DNA of 64,000 nt from NCBI GenBank assembly GCA_900541495.1, contig UQKC01000004.1, forward strand, positions 18,727 to 82,726. The letters are read 5' to 3'. The stretch's first letter is position 1. Each line of letters begins with the position of its first letter. This stretch comes from an uncultured Ruminococcus sp. (GTDB taxonomy: Bacteria; Bacillota; Clostridia; Oscillospirales; Ruminococcaceae). The notes beneath the pieces are model-generated. The model was not told the DNA's origin. It worked only from the letters and a program-made list of their open reading frames with translations, and searched no databases. Shown here piece by piece: positions 16,774 to 25,182 of this stretch. The translations under genes were made by a program, and so were the position numbers.

Positions 16774-17568
16774 ATGAATATTTCAGGTATTATCGGTCTG
16801 GTTATTGCGCTCGGACTTATAGTTTGGGGCATTATGACGGGAGGAAGTCTGCTGAACTTCTGGGACCCGGCTTCGGTCGCTATTGTTCTCGGCGGTACTA
16901 TCGGTGCGCTCATCTTTACATATCCGCTTTCGGTAATCAAAAACACGGGCAAAATGCTCAAAATTGCATTTATGCCGAAAAAATATGATCCCGAGGATTA
17001 CATTGCTCAAATGGTCGAGCATTGTAAGACTGCCCGTATGAAAGGTATCCTCGCGCTCGAAGAAAGCGCCAATGCCTGCACAGACCCGTTTATGAAGTCT
17101 GCGCTCATGCTCATCGTCGATGCCAATGAATCGGACAAGATAAAGTCTATGCTCGATGACTCTATCGACTTTATGTGCGAACGTCACGAAAACAACTACG
17201 CTATGTGGGTAAAGGGTTCTGCCGTTGCCCCTGCAATGGGTATGGTAGGTACGCTCATAGGTCTTATCAATATGCTTAAGGGAATGGACGTTACAAGTTC
17301 TGACTCGGCTTCATCGCTCGGTCTTTCGATGTCCACCGCCCTTATCACAACATTCTACGGCTGTATTTTGGCTCACGTTTTCTGCGGTCCTATCGGCAAC
17401 CTCTGCAAATACAACCATAATCAGGAAATACTCTGCCTCCAGATCATCGAAGAGGGTACGCTCGCTATCGCAGCAGGCGCTAACCCAAGATATGTCGAAG
17501 AAAAGCTCCGTATGATGCTCCCTGCGACCGCAAAGCCTAAGGCGGGAAAAGCTTCTTCTGCCGGATAA
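16774..17568 (+). CDS. motA: Flagellar motor stator protein MotA
   Basis: 264 aa, with AAGGAGG before ATG 16774. N-terminal transmembrane segments (IIGLVIALGLIVWGI, DPASVAIVLGGTIGALIFTYPL), a cytoplasmic charged loop (about 75-140), and the C-terminal pair containing GSAVAPAMGMVGTLIGLINML, the proton-channel helix of the MotA/ExbB family. Works with MotB; the next gene is motB. Confidence 0.95.
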   Translation: MNISGIIGLVIALGLIVWGIMTGGSLLNFWDPASVAIVLGGTIGALIFTYPLSVIKNTGKMLKIAFMPKKYDPEDYIAQMVEHCKTARMKGILALEESANACTDPFMKSALMLIVDANESDKIKSMLDDSIDFMCERHENNYAMWVKGSAVAPAMGMVGTLIGLINMLKGMDVTSSDSASSLGLSMSTALITTFYGCILAHVFCGPIGNLCKYNHNQEILCLQIIEEGTLAIAAGANPRYVEEKLRMMLPATAKPKAGKASSAG

Positions 17569-17643
17569 TGGCTGATATGTCAATTTTTGCAAAAAAATGA
17601 CGCAAGAAATTTTGAAAAATTCTGCTTTTTTACAAAAAAACTA

Positions 17644-17672
17644 TGGCAATTTGTTAAGAAATGTGTTATAAT
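17644..17672 (+). promoter_or_regulatory. Possible internal promoter before motB
   Basis: Extended -10 TGTTATAAT (17664-17672) with a weak TGGCAA -35 at 17644-17649, 17 bp apart, in an AT-rich 186-bp gap. It could add transcription of motB and downstream genes. Confidence 0.5.
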
Positions 17673-17763
17673 TATTTGAAATCTATTTTTAAGGCGTTAT
17701 ATTACAGAATTTCTGATTACAAAATGTTATATATATCTGTATTTATACTGTGAGGTGATTTTT

Positions 17764-18735
17764 GTGGCTCGCAAACGCGGCGGAAATGAAGAAGAAGGCG
17801 GAAGCTGGATGGACACCTATGGTGACATGGTAACGCTGCTTTTAACGTTCTTCGTTCTTCTGTTCTCAATGTCATCTATGGATACCAGCAAATGGCAGTA
17901 CATTGCCGAAGCCTTTTCAAAAGGTAAAATTTCCGATACCGATATCCGTGTAGTCGGCGAACCCGACCCGAACAACGATCCCACAGCTGTCTATGACGAT
18001 ACTATCCCCGAAGTCGATAATCAGGACGAACAGATCGTCGATTTTGAAGATTTCTTTATGTATCTTAAAGAAGTCGTCGTTTCAAACAACCTTTCCGACA
18101 GCGTGAGCGTTGAAATGTCCGATACGGGCGTTTATATGCGATTCAGAGATAATATTTTCTTCGCAGGCGACAGTGATGTTCTCCTCGACGAAGGTAAATT
18201 TATCCTTGATATAATCTCCGACGGCATACGTTCGATAAACGAACTTGTCTATGCCATAAAGGTCAGCGGTCATACAGCCGCAAGCGCGACCTCAAATGTC
18301 AACGAATGGGATCTTTCCTCGGGAAGAGCGAATTCTGTTATCAAGTATATGATAAGCCTTGATGCCTGCGACTCGGACAAATTCTCGTCCGCGGGCTACG
18401 GAAAGAACCGTCCGCTTGAAGACAACTCCACCGAAGAGGGAAGACGGCAGAACCGACGCGTTGAGATAGTCTTTATCAGAAATGATATGGATTTCACCAA
18501 CCCCGATGTCCTTAATGAACTTCTCCAGCTTGAATTCGGTACGAATTTCGTCCTCCCGTCAGGTTCGGAAGGCTCATCCATGCTCGATGCAGACACGACC
18601 GCCGATGCCGCTGCAGAAACGATCACTCCTGCCGATACGGGTAGAAACGACCCCGGCAAGACCTACGTTTCCAAAGAGGACGCTATAAACGAAATGAAGG
18701 AAAGCAAGGCCGCCGCTCCAACGGCAGCAGAATGA
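17764..18735 (+). CDS. motB: Flagellar motor stator protein MotB
   Basis: 323 aa from GTG 17764; GAGGTGA (17752-17758) is its ribosome site, so the GTG at 17755 inside that site is rejected. Short cytoplasmic tail, WMDTYGD with the proton-carrying Asp 21, then a single transmembrane helix (MVTLLLTFFVLLFSMSS). The C-terminal OmpA-like peptidoglycan-binding domain (about 115-240) includes GYGKNRPLEDNSTEEGRRQNRRVEI. A Ser/Asp/Ala-rich tail of about 70 residues follows. No fliL gene follows, unlike most Firmicutes. Confidence 0.95.
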   Translation: MARKRGGNEEEGGSWMDTYGDMVTLLLTFFVLLFSMSSMDTSKWQYIAEAFSKGKISDTDIRVVGEPDPNNDPTAVYDDTIPEVDNQDEQIVDFEDFFMYLKEVVVSNNLSDSVSVEMSDTGVYMRFRDNIFFAGDSDVLLDEGKFILDIISDGIRSINELVYAIKVSGHTAASATSNVNEWDLSSGRANSVIKYMISLDACDSDKFSSAGYGKNRPLEDNSTEEGRRQNRRVEIVFIRNDMDFTNPDVLNELLQLEFGTNFVLPSGSEGSSMLDADTTADAAAETITPADTGRNDPGKTYVSKEDAINEMKESKAAAPTAAE

Positions 18736-18792
18736 TAGACCTACAAAGTACAGACCGATTTTCCGTCTGTCAGAAAGGAATGATCCGAATAT

Positions 18793-19800
18793 ATGGCTGA
18801 CATACTGTCGCAAAGCCAGATCGACGCTCTTCTGAACAGCTTTTCCGAAGAGGGCGCTAAGGCTTTGGACGAGATCGAGGAGCAGTCAAACGAGAAAAAA
18901 GTCAAGACTTATGACTTTAAAATGCCGAAGAAGTTCACCAAGGAACAGCTCAAAACGATCGACGGTATTTTTGAAAACTATTCCCGTGTGCTTTCCTCTT
19001 ATCTGACCGGTCTGCTGCGTGTTTACTGCAAGGTAGAGGTCATTCAGACAGAAGAGCAGCTCTATTATGAGTTCAACAACGCTCTTCCCGATTATGTTAT
19101 AATGTCTATGGTCAATATGGGGATCGTGGACGATGATGTGCTCGAAACGAGCTGTATTATTCAGCTCTCCAACCCTATCAGTTATACGATGATGGACAGG
19201 CTCATGGGCGGCGCAGGAACTTACACCGACCAGTCGAGGGATTTCACCGAGATCGAAGTCGAGCTTATGACTACCGTTCTCAAACGAATGGCTGCCCTGC
19301 TGAAAGAACCGTGGGGAAGCTACATAGACGTAAATCCGTCCCTCACATCGGTCGAAACGAACTCACGTGTAGTTCAGCCGTTCTCACCCGATGAAGTCGT
19401 TATAATCGTAATGCTCGAAGTCGAGATCAAGGACGTTAAAAACACCATTTCGATATGTATCCCTGCAATGGGTCTTGAATCGATAATGGCGAAGTTCGGC
19501 GATAAATGGTCGAGAGGCACTAAAAAGCTTGACCCGAAGCGCGAAAATGAGAGAAAGATATCCCTTATGGACGCGATAAAGGACTCCGACCTGAAGATAG
19601 ATGCCGTTCTCTGCGAAACTACACTTGATCTGTATGATGTCCTCACTCTTCAGGAGGGCGATGTCATTCCGCTCAATGTGCCGATAGACAGCAATGTTAC
19701 CGTTAAGATCGGAAATAATCTTTGGTTTGACGGCAAGCTTGGCATAAAAAACAACAAGAAAGCCGTTAAAATCGATAATATATATAAAGAATTGAGGTAA
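18793..19800 (+). CDS. fliM: Flagellar motor switch protein FliM
   Basis: 335 aa. The N-terminal peptide ILSQSQIDALLNSF is the conserved CheY-P docking segment. The middle CheC-like domain has MGGAGTYTDQSRDFTEIE, and the C-terminal SpoA domain contains LQEGDVIPLNVPIDSNVTVKI. C-ring protein that changes rotation on CheY-P binding. Ends 8 nt before fliY. Confidence 0.96.
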   Translation: MADILSQSQIDALLNSFSEEGAKALDEIEEQSNEKKVKTYDFKMPKKFTKEQLKTIDGIFENYSRVLSSYLTGLLRVYCKVEVIQTEEQLYYEFNNALPDYVIMSMVNMGIVDDDVLETSCIIQLSNPISYTMMDRLMGGAGTYTDQSRDFTEIEVELMTTVLKRMAALLKEPWGSYIDVNPSLTSVETNSRVVQPFSPDEVVIIVMLEVEIKDVKNTISICIPAMGLESIMAKFGDKWSRGTKKLDPKRENERKISLMDAIKDSDLKIDAVLCETTLDLYDVLTLQEGDVIPLNVPIDSNVTVKIGNNLWFDGKLGIKNNKKAVKIDNIYKELR

Positions 19801-19808
19801 GAGCAATA

Positions 19809-21173
19809 ATGAGTGATGAAAAACTTGTTGACGGATTCGGCGAAGTCGAGAAAGACGCCATCGGTGAGATAATGAACATCACCATGGGTTCGGCTGCAAC
19901 TGCCGTATCCAATCTTCTCTCGGCTAAGGTTTGGATCACCACTCCGACCGTTACCGTCATAAGCGCAAAGGATCTCTCGTTTCCTGAACTTGAGCCTTCT
20001 ATTATGGTCAGGATCAAATACATACAGGGCGTTTCGGGACAGAACGTTCTCGTTCTCAAACAGAACGACGTTCAGCTCATTCTCGATCAGCTCATGGGAC
20101 TGCCGCTCGAGGTCACGGACGATTTTAAATTTGATGAAATGAATATTTCCGCCGTCTGCGAAGTCATGAACCAGATGATGGGCGCGGCTGCAACGGCTCT
20201 TTCGGAGATAATCGATACAACGGTCGATATTTCCACACCTGAAGCTATCGTTGAAGACAGCCAGAAGCTCATCTCCGATCTTTATGAAGTCAACGGCGAT
20301 GAAAACGTAGTAAGCATCAAGTTCAACCTTACTATCGACGGCATTATAAATTCCGAGTTCATTTCCGTTCTTACAATTGATCTTGCTAAGGAAATGGCTG
20401 AAAAGATGATGGCAGGCTACAGCACAGCAGCCGATGAGGCGGTCTCCGCTTCCACACCTGCCGCAGATACTCCGACCGAACCTGCTTCAAGCGGCGCAAC
20501 TCTTTCTCAGGCAGAGATAGAATCGCTCCTCAACGGCGCAGGCGGCACGGCAGCTTCAGCACCGCAGCCGACACCGACACCTCAGCCGATGCCGCAGATG
20601 CCTCAGCAGCCACTGCAGTCAGCTCCTCAGCAGACAGCACCGCAGCAGGCTGTGCCGAACGGTATGCCGCAGCAGATGCAGCAGCAGATGCAGCAGGGTA
20701 TGCCGATGCAGGGAATGTACGGCTACGACCCGAATATGCAGCAGTACGGTATGTACGGTCAGATGCCGCAGGGACAGCCGATGCCGAATATGTACCCTCA
20801 GCAGCCATACGGCTACCCTCCGCAGCAGCCGCAGCCGCAGATGAACATTCAGCCCGTTCAGCTCCAGAACTTTGCTACATATAATAACGCTTCGCTCAAT
20901 AAGGAGCAGAACGATAACCTTAAGCTTCTTATGGGTGTTCCGCTCAACGTAAGCGTGGAGATAGGTTCAACGACCAAAAAGGTCAAGGAGATACTCGAGT
21001 TTACACAGGGTACGATCATCGAGCTTGAAAGACAGGCAGGTGCGCCCGTTGATATCGTTGTAAACGGAAACCTTATCGCAAAGGGTGACGTCGTTGTTAT
21101 CGACGATAACTTTGCTGTAAGAATAACTGAAATAATCAGATCCAAATTCTTGGATAATTTAGGTAAGGAGTAA
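19809..21173 (+). CDS. fliY: Flagellar motor switch phosphatase FliY (CheC-FliN fusion type)
   Basis: 454 aa. The N-terminal CheC-like domain has two D/S-xxx-E-xx-N phosphatase motifs: DAIGEIMNITMGSAATA near residue 16 and SAVCEVMNQMMGAAATA near residue 115. A TLSQAEIESLLNG peptide (about residue 230) follows, then a Pro/Gln/Met-rich linker of about 110 residues and a C-terminal FliN SpoA domain (LLMGVPLNVSVEIG). FliY dephosphorylates CheY-P at the rotor and replaces FliN in Firmicutes. The linker is low-complexity, probably disordered. Next gene is cheY. Confidence 0.95.
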   Translation: MSDEKLVDGFGEVEKDAIGEIMNITMGSAATAVSNLLSAKVWITTPTVTVISAKDLSFPELEPSIMVRIKYIQGVSGQNVLVLKQNDVQLILDQLMGLPLEVTDDFKFDEMNISAVCEVMNQMMGAAATALSEIIDTTVDISTPEAIVEDSQKLISDLYEVNGDENVVSIKFNLTIDGIINSEFISVLTIDLAKEMAEKMMAGYSTAADEAVSASTPAADTPTEPASSGATLSQAEIESLLNGAGGTAASAPQPTPTPQPMPQMPQQPLQSAPQQTAPQQAVPNGMPQQMQQQMQQGMPMQGMYGYDPNMQQYGMYGQMPQGQPMPNMYPQQPYGYPPQQPQPQMNIQPVQLQNFATYNNASLNKEQNDNLKLLMGVPLNVSVEIGSTTKKVKEILEFTQGTIIELERQAGAPVDIVVNGNLIAKGDVVVIDDNFAVRITEIIRSKFLDNLGKE

Positions 21174-21179
21174 TTAATT

Positions 21180-21542
21180 ATGGATAAGAAGATTATGCTT
21201 GTTGATGATGCCGCATTTATGAGAATGATGATCAAGGATGCTCTCACAAAGAACGGTTATACAAATATTATCGAAGCTGCCGATGGTGAGATCGCCTGCA
21301 CAAAGTATGCAGCAGAGCACCCCGACCTCGTTATCATGGATATCACAATGCCTAACAAGACAGGTATCGAAGCACTCAAGGACATCAAGGCAAGCGACCC
21401 TGCCGCAAAGGTAGTAATGTGCTCCGCTATGGGTCAGGAAGCAATGGTCGTTGAAGCTATCAAGCTCGGCGCTCTCGACTTCATCGTAAAGCCTTTCAAG
21501 CCGGACAGAATCCTCCAGACAGTTCAGAAGGTTTTAGGCTAA
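21180..21542 (+). CDS. cheY: Chemotaxis response regulator CheY
   Basis: 120 aa single receiver domain. Acid pair Asp 9/Asp 10, phosphoacceptor Asp 54 (VIMDITMPN), Ser 82 and Lys 104 (IVKPF) are all present. Phosphorylated by CheA, which is not in this window, and binds FliM. Placed between fliY and fliO as in Bacillus. Confidence 0.95.
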   Translation: MDKKIMLVDDAAFMRMMIKDALTKNGYTNIIEAADGEIACTKYAAEHPDLVIMDITMPNKTGIEALKDIKASDPAAKVVMCSAMGQEAMVVEAIKLGALDFIVKPFKPDRILQTVQKVLG

Positions 21543-21557
21543 GAGAGGACGGCAATA

Positions 21558-21965
21558 GTGCCAAATGTTATAATGATGATCTGCTCCCTGCTAGGAGTGA
21601 TCGGACTCATTTTTCTTGTTTATTACGGAACAAGATGGCTCAACAAAAAATTCCGCAGTACGGGCTGGAACGGCCTGGAGCGCGGAATAAAGATAATCGA
21701 CTGCATCGGTGTTGCGCAGGATAAGCAGCTCCTTGTTGTTAAAGTCGGCAAAAAGGGTATGCTCCTCGGCGTTGCTCCGAACAGCATCACAAAGCTCTGT
21801 GATATCGATGATGATGATATCAGCGATATGCAGAGGGAAACAGAGGAAAATTCCTCCGTTTCGTTCTCGGATAGCTTGAAAAAAGCTTTCTTTAAGAAAA
21901 ATACAGCGGAAAACGGTTCGGCTCGGGAGGACGGTAAGGAAAACAATGAGAAAAATGATTTCTGA
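21558..21965 (+). CDS. fliO: Flagellar biosynthetic protein FliO
   Basis: 135 aa from GTG 21558. One N-terminal membrane helix (VIMMICSLLGVIGLIFLVYYG), then the FliO/FliZ beta domain with IKIIDCIGVAQDKQLLVVKVGKKGMLLGV, and a charged tail. FliO helps assemble the FliP ring in the export gate. The stop overlaps fliP by 20 nt. Confidence 0.85.
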   Translation: MPNVIMMICSLLGVIGLIFLVYYGTRWLNKKFRSTGWNGLERGIKIIDCIGVAQDKQLLVVKVGKKGMLLGVAPNSITKLCDIDDDDISDMQRETEENSSVSFSDSLKKAFFKKNTAENGSAREDGKENNEKNDF

Positions 21966-22920
21966 TGCCAAGGCTTCTCTGCCGATAACGGTCTTTATCG
22001 CGGTGGCGGCCGCAATAGCGGCAATGCTCATATTTATGCCGCTCGATGCACACGCAGAGGACGGTATAACGGTCACGACAACTGCACCCACGACCGAGAT
22101 ATCCATAGAAACCACGATACCGAACGTTGAAACCTCAGTTCCGCAGCAGACCCAGCCGCTCCAAAACCCCGAAACGCAGGTTCAGGAGCAGCAGGACGAT
22201 GAGCTTCCTTACGAAACGCCCAAAACGGACGATGAAGCGCAAAGCCTGCTCGATCTGCTTGACATAAATAATTCCAGCACAGTTGACCTCATTCTTCTGA
22301 TAACGATATTGTCGCTCGCGCCGTCTATTCTTGTGATGCTTACCTGCTTTACAAGAATAATCATCTCATTCTCGCTCCTGCGAAATGCGATGGGCGTTCA
22401 GCAGACTCCTCCGAATCAGGTGATGATAGGTCTTGCGTTGTTTTTGACGATGTTTATTATGAAGCCCGTTTTGTCCGAGATGAACGAGGTAGCGTATGTG
22501 CCGTACAAAAACGGCGAATATACGATAACCGAGGCTGCGAAAGAAGCCTCCGTTCCACTCAAAACGTGGATGCTCAAAAACACGTCGAACGAATCGATGA
22601 ACTTCTTCCTCGAACTTTCCGATACGGAAATAGAAGCTGAAACGGAAGAGGAGTTCATCGAAGAAGTAAGCTTCACCACAGTTGTGCCTGCATTTATCCT
22701 CAGCGAGATAAAGATCGGCTTTGAGATCGGTTTCCTTATCTACATACCGTTCCTGATAGTCGATATTGTTGTTTCAACGCTGCTGATGTCAATGGGTATG
22801 ATGATGCTTCCGCCGACAACGATCTCGATACCGTTCAAGATACTGCTTTTCGTGCTTGTGGACGGCTGGTCGCTGCTCACGGCATCGCTCGTGAACGGAT
22901 TCAATCCGCTCGGAACATAG
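21946..22920 (+). CDS. fliP: Flagellar export gate protein FliP with long N-terminal extension
   Basis: 324 aa, against about 210-250 for most FliP. Signal peptide-like start (SLPITVFIAVAAAIAAMLIFMPLDAHA), then about 65 residues rich in Thr/Pro/Gln/Glu before the FliP core begins at VDLILLITILSLAPSILVML. The core motifs TRIIISFSLLRNAMGVQQTPPNQVM and MGMMMLPP are intact. Forms the FliPQR export pore. The extension would face outside. Overlaps fliO. Confidence 0.95.
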   Translation: MRKMISDAKASLPITVFIAVAAAIAAMLIFMPLDAHAEDGITVTTTAPTTEISIETTIPNVETSVPQQTQPLQNPETQVQEQQDDELPYETPKTDDEAQSLLDLLDINNSSTVDLILLITILSLAPSILVMLTCFTRIIISFSLLRNAMGVQQTPPNQVMIGLALFLTMFIMKPVLSEMNEVAYVPYKNGEYTITEAAKEASVPLKTWMLKNTSNESMNFFLELSDTEIEAETEEEFIEEVSFTTVVPAFILSEIKIGFEIGFLIYIPFLIVDIVVSTLLMSMGMMMLPPTTISIPFKILLFVLVDGWSLLTASLVNGFNPLGT

Positions 22921-22933
22921 TCGGAGGCAGGGT

Positions 22934-23215
22934 ATGACGCAGGATATAGTTTTACAGGTCTTCCGCGAGTGCCTGCTGCTTTGCATAAAGCTCGGCGGGC
23001 CGCTGCTCCTTGTGAGTATGGTGGTTGGTCTGGTGATCTCGATTCTCCAAGCGGCAACGCAGGTGCATGAGCAGACGCTCTCGTTCGTGCCGAAGCTGCT
23101 TGTTATAGCTGTTATGCTGCTGCTTATGGCACCTTTTATGATGAACGCGATGAATGATTTCTTCTATGAGATATTCGATATCATCGCAAAGGTCAGCAGC
23201 CAGACAGTCCTTTAA
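22934..23215 (+). CDS. fliQ: Flagellar export gate protein FliQ
   Basis: 93 aa with two transmembrane helices. Core GGPLLLVSMVVGLVISILQAATQVHEQTLSFVPK is the FliQ signature. Component of the FliPQR gate. Short spacing (13 bp after fliP, 15 bp before fliR) fits coupled expression. Confidence 0.96.
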   Translation: MTQDIVLQVFRECLLLCIKLGGPLLLVSMVVGLVISILQAATQVHEQTLSFVPKLLVIAVMLLLMAPFMMNAMNDFFYEIFDIIAKVSSQTVL

Positions 23216-23230
23216 AAACGGGAGGGCGGA

Positions 23231-24013
23231 ATGGATTTTTACAGCCTCCTGTTCGATAATTTTGAAACAAATCTCTTGGTTTTTTCAAGAGTTCTCGGCA
23301 TTTTTGCCTTTAATCCGCTTCTTTCGCGAAGAAATATCCCGCAGATAGTAAAAGTCGTCTGCTGCATACTTATCACGATGATAGTTATAATGGTGCGGCA
23401 GCCCGAACCCGTCGAAACGGGAACGGTGATAGGCGTTTACCTTGCGATGCTGCTGAAAGAGGGCTTCGTCGGAGCGGTGCTCGGTTTTATTACCGATATG
23501 TTTTTCTACAGCGTCCAGATGAGCGGCGAAATAATGGATATGCAGTCGGGTCTTGGCATGGCTAAGGTCTTTGACCCCGGCACGAACCTCCAGATGTCAA
23601 TAATGGGTTCGTTCGTCAGCTTTATGATGTATCTCTATTTCTTCGTTATAAACGCTCATTTGACATATATAGAGCTTTTCGTGAAGTCGTTCGATATCAT
23701 TCCGCTCGGGTTTGAGGGCATAAACCCCGACCTTGGCATTTCAATAGTCGAATATTTCAGCGTTGTGCTTACGCTTGTGCTGAAAATAGCGATGCCGCTG
23801 ATAGTTTCGCAGACGATACTTCAGTTCTGCGTCGGCGTACTTATGAAATCAGTTCCGCAGATACAGATAATGGTCATAAATATTCAGTTAAAGGTAGGCT
23901 TCGGCTTCCTGATACTGTTCCTTGTGGCTGTTCCGTTGTCGGATCTTATCGAAAAGTTTATGAATACTTGGCTTGAGACCCTTGAGGGTGTTCTTCCCCT
24001 CATACCTGCATAG
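23231..24013 (+). CDS. fliR: Flagellar export gate protein FliR
   Basis: 260 aa, normal FliR length, with about six hydrophobic segments. FNPLLSRRNIPQIVKV near the N-terminus and the GSFVSFMMYLYFFVINAHL segment match the family. Third component of the gate. GGAGGGCGGA ribosome site before ATG 23231. Confidence 0.95.
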   Translation: MDFYSLLFDNFETNLLVFSRVLGIFAFNPLLSRRNIPQIVKVVCCILITMIVIMVRQPEPVETGTVIGVYLAMLLKEGFVGAVLGFITDMFFYSVQMSGEIMDMQSGLGMAKVFDPGTNLQMSIMGSFVSFMMYLYFFVINAHLTYIELFVKSFDIIPLGFEGINPDLGISIVEYFSVVLTLVLKIAMPLIVSQTILQFCVGVLMKSVPQIQIMVINIQLKVGFGFLILFLVAVPLSDLIEKFMNTWLETLEGVLPLIPA

Positions 24014-24032
24014 TCTCGAGGGGGGAGAATAA

Positions 24033-25115
24033 ATGGCTGAAAGCGCAGGCGAGAAAACCGAAAAGGCGACCGAACATAAACGACGTGAGGAGCGTAAAAA
24101 GGGCAACGTTATGCAAAGCAAGGACGTTGTTACCGCCGCTTTCATACTTATTATATTTGCGCTGCTGAAGGTCCTTATGAAAACGATGATCGCCGTGTGC
24201 GAAAGCTCGTTTGACTACTGGTTCAGTCTCGCAGGCAGCGGAATGGACGGGATACGCATTGACGGAATGCCGTTTTATTCCAAGCTGGCAATAGAAATAG
24301 GCAAAGTCCTGCTGATATGCGCAGGTCCGATCCTTATAGCCGGCGTTCTCGTTACGGTCATCGCAACGGGTGCGCAGACAAAGTTCATTTTCTCAAAAGA
24401 ATCGATAAAATTCAAGTTCGACAAGCTCAATCCGATAAGCGGAATAAAGAAAATGTTCTCCGTAAGTTCACTTTTTGAGCTTGCAAAGTCGATCTTGAAG
24501 CTTGTTGTCCTCACCGTCATTGTTTATGACGAAGTAAAAAAGAGAATACCCGAGTTTGCGAAGCTTTTCGATATGGAGATAGCAAGCTCGATGATGTATA
24601 TGCTCGATACGATATTTTCTATCGTTATCAAAGTCGCAGCCGTCTTTGTCGGCGTTGCGGCGGTCGATGTCCTTTTCCAGTATTTCAAGTTTGAAAAGGA
24701 TATGCGAATGACCAAGCAGGAGGTCAAGGAGGAGTACAAAAACCTCGAAGGCGATCCGCAGGTCAAGGGCAAGCGCCGCCAGATACAGCGCCAAATGGCA
24801 ATGAGCCGAATGATGGACGCAGTTCCCGAGTCGGACGTTATCATAAGAAACCCGACGCATTTCGCCGTTGCGATAAAGTATGACAAAGACAAAAACAATG
24901 CGCCTGTCGTGCTTGCAAAGGGCGCTGACAACCTTGCGATGAAGATCGTAGGCATTGCCGAAGAGCACGATATCGCTATGGTGGAAAACAAACCGCTCGC
25001 CCGTGGTCTTTACGATTCGGTCGATGTCGGAAAGGAAATTCCGCCCGAATTTTACCGCGCGGTTGCCGAGGTACTCTCGTTCGTATATAAGCTTCAGGGC
25101 AAGATGCCCGAATAA
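24033..25115 (+). CDS. flhB: Flagellar export switch protein FlhB
   Basis: 360 aa. N-terminal KTEKATEHKRREERKKGNVMQS, four transmembrane helices, then the cytoplasmic domain with the autocleavage motif NPTH at residues 273-276. Cleavage between Asn and Pro lets FliK switch export from hook to filament substrates. GGGGGGAGAA ribosome site. The FlhB cytoplasmic linker (KQEVKEEYKNLEGDP) is conserved. Confidence 0.97.
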   Translation: MAESAGEKTEKATEHKRREERKKGNVMQSKDVVTAAFILIIFALLKVLMKTMIAVCESSFDYWFSLAGSGMDGIRIDGMPFYSKLAIEIGKVLLICAGPILIAGVLVTVIATGAQTKFIFSKESIKFKFDKLNPISGIKKMFSVSSLFELAKSILKLVVLTVIVYDEVKKRIPEFAKLFDMEIASSMMYMLDTIFSIVIKVAAVFVGVAAVDVLFQYFKFEKDMRMTKQEVKEEYKNLEGDPQVKGKRRQIQRQMAMSRMMDAVPESDVIIRNPTHFAVAIKYDKDKNNAPVVLAKGADNLAMKIVGIAEEHDIAMVENKPLARGLYDSVDVGKEIPPEFYRAVAEVLSFVYKLQGKMPE

Positions 25116-25182
25116 AACGCAGACCCTATCTGCATAACAGCAGATATTCATATATTTCAGAAAGGCAGAGTGTTGCAGGACT

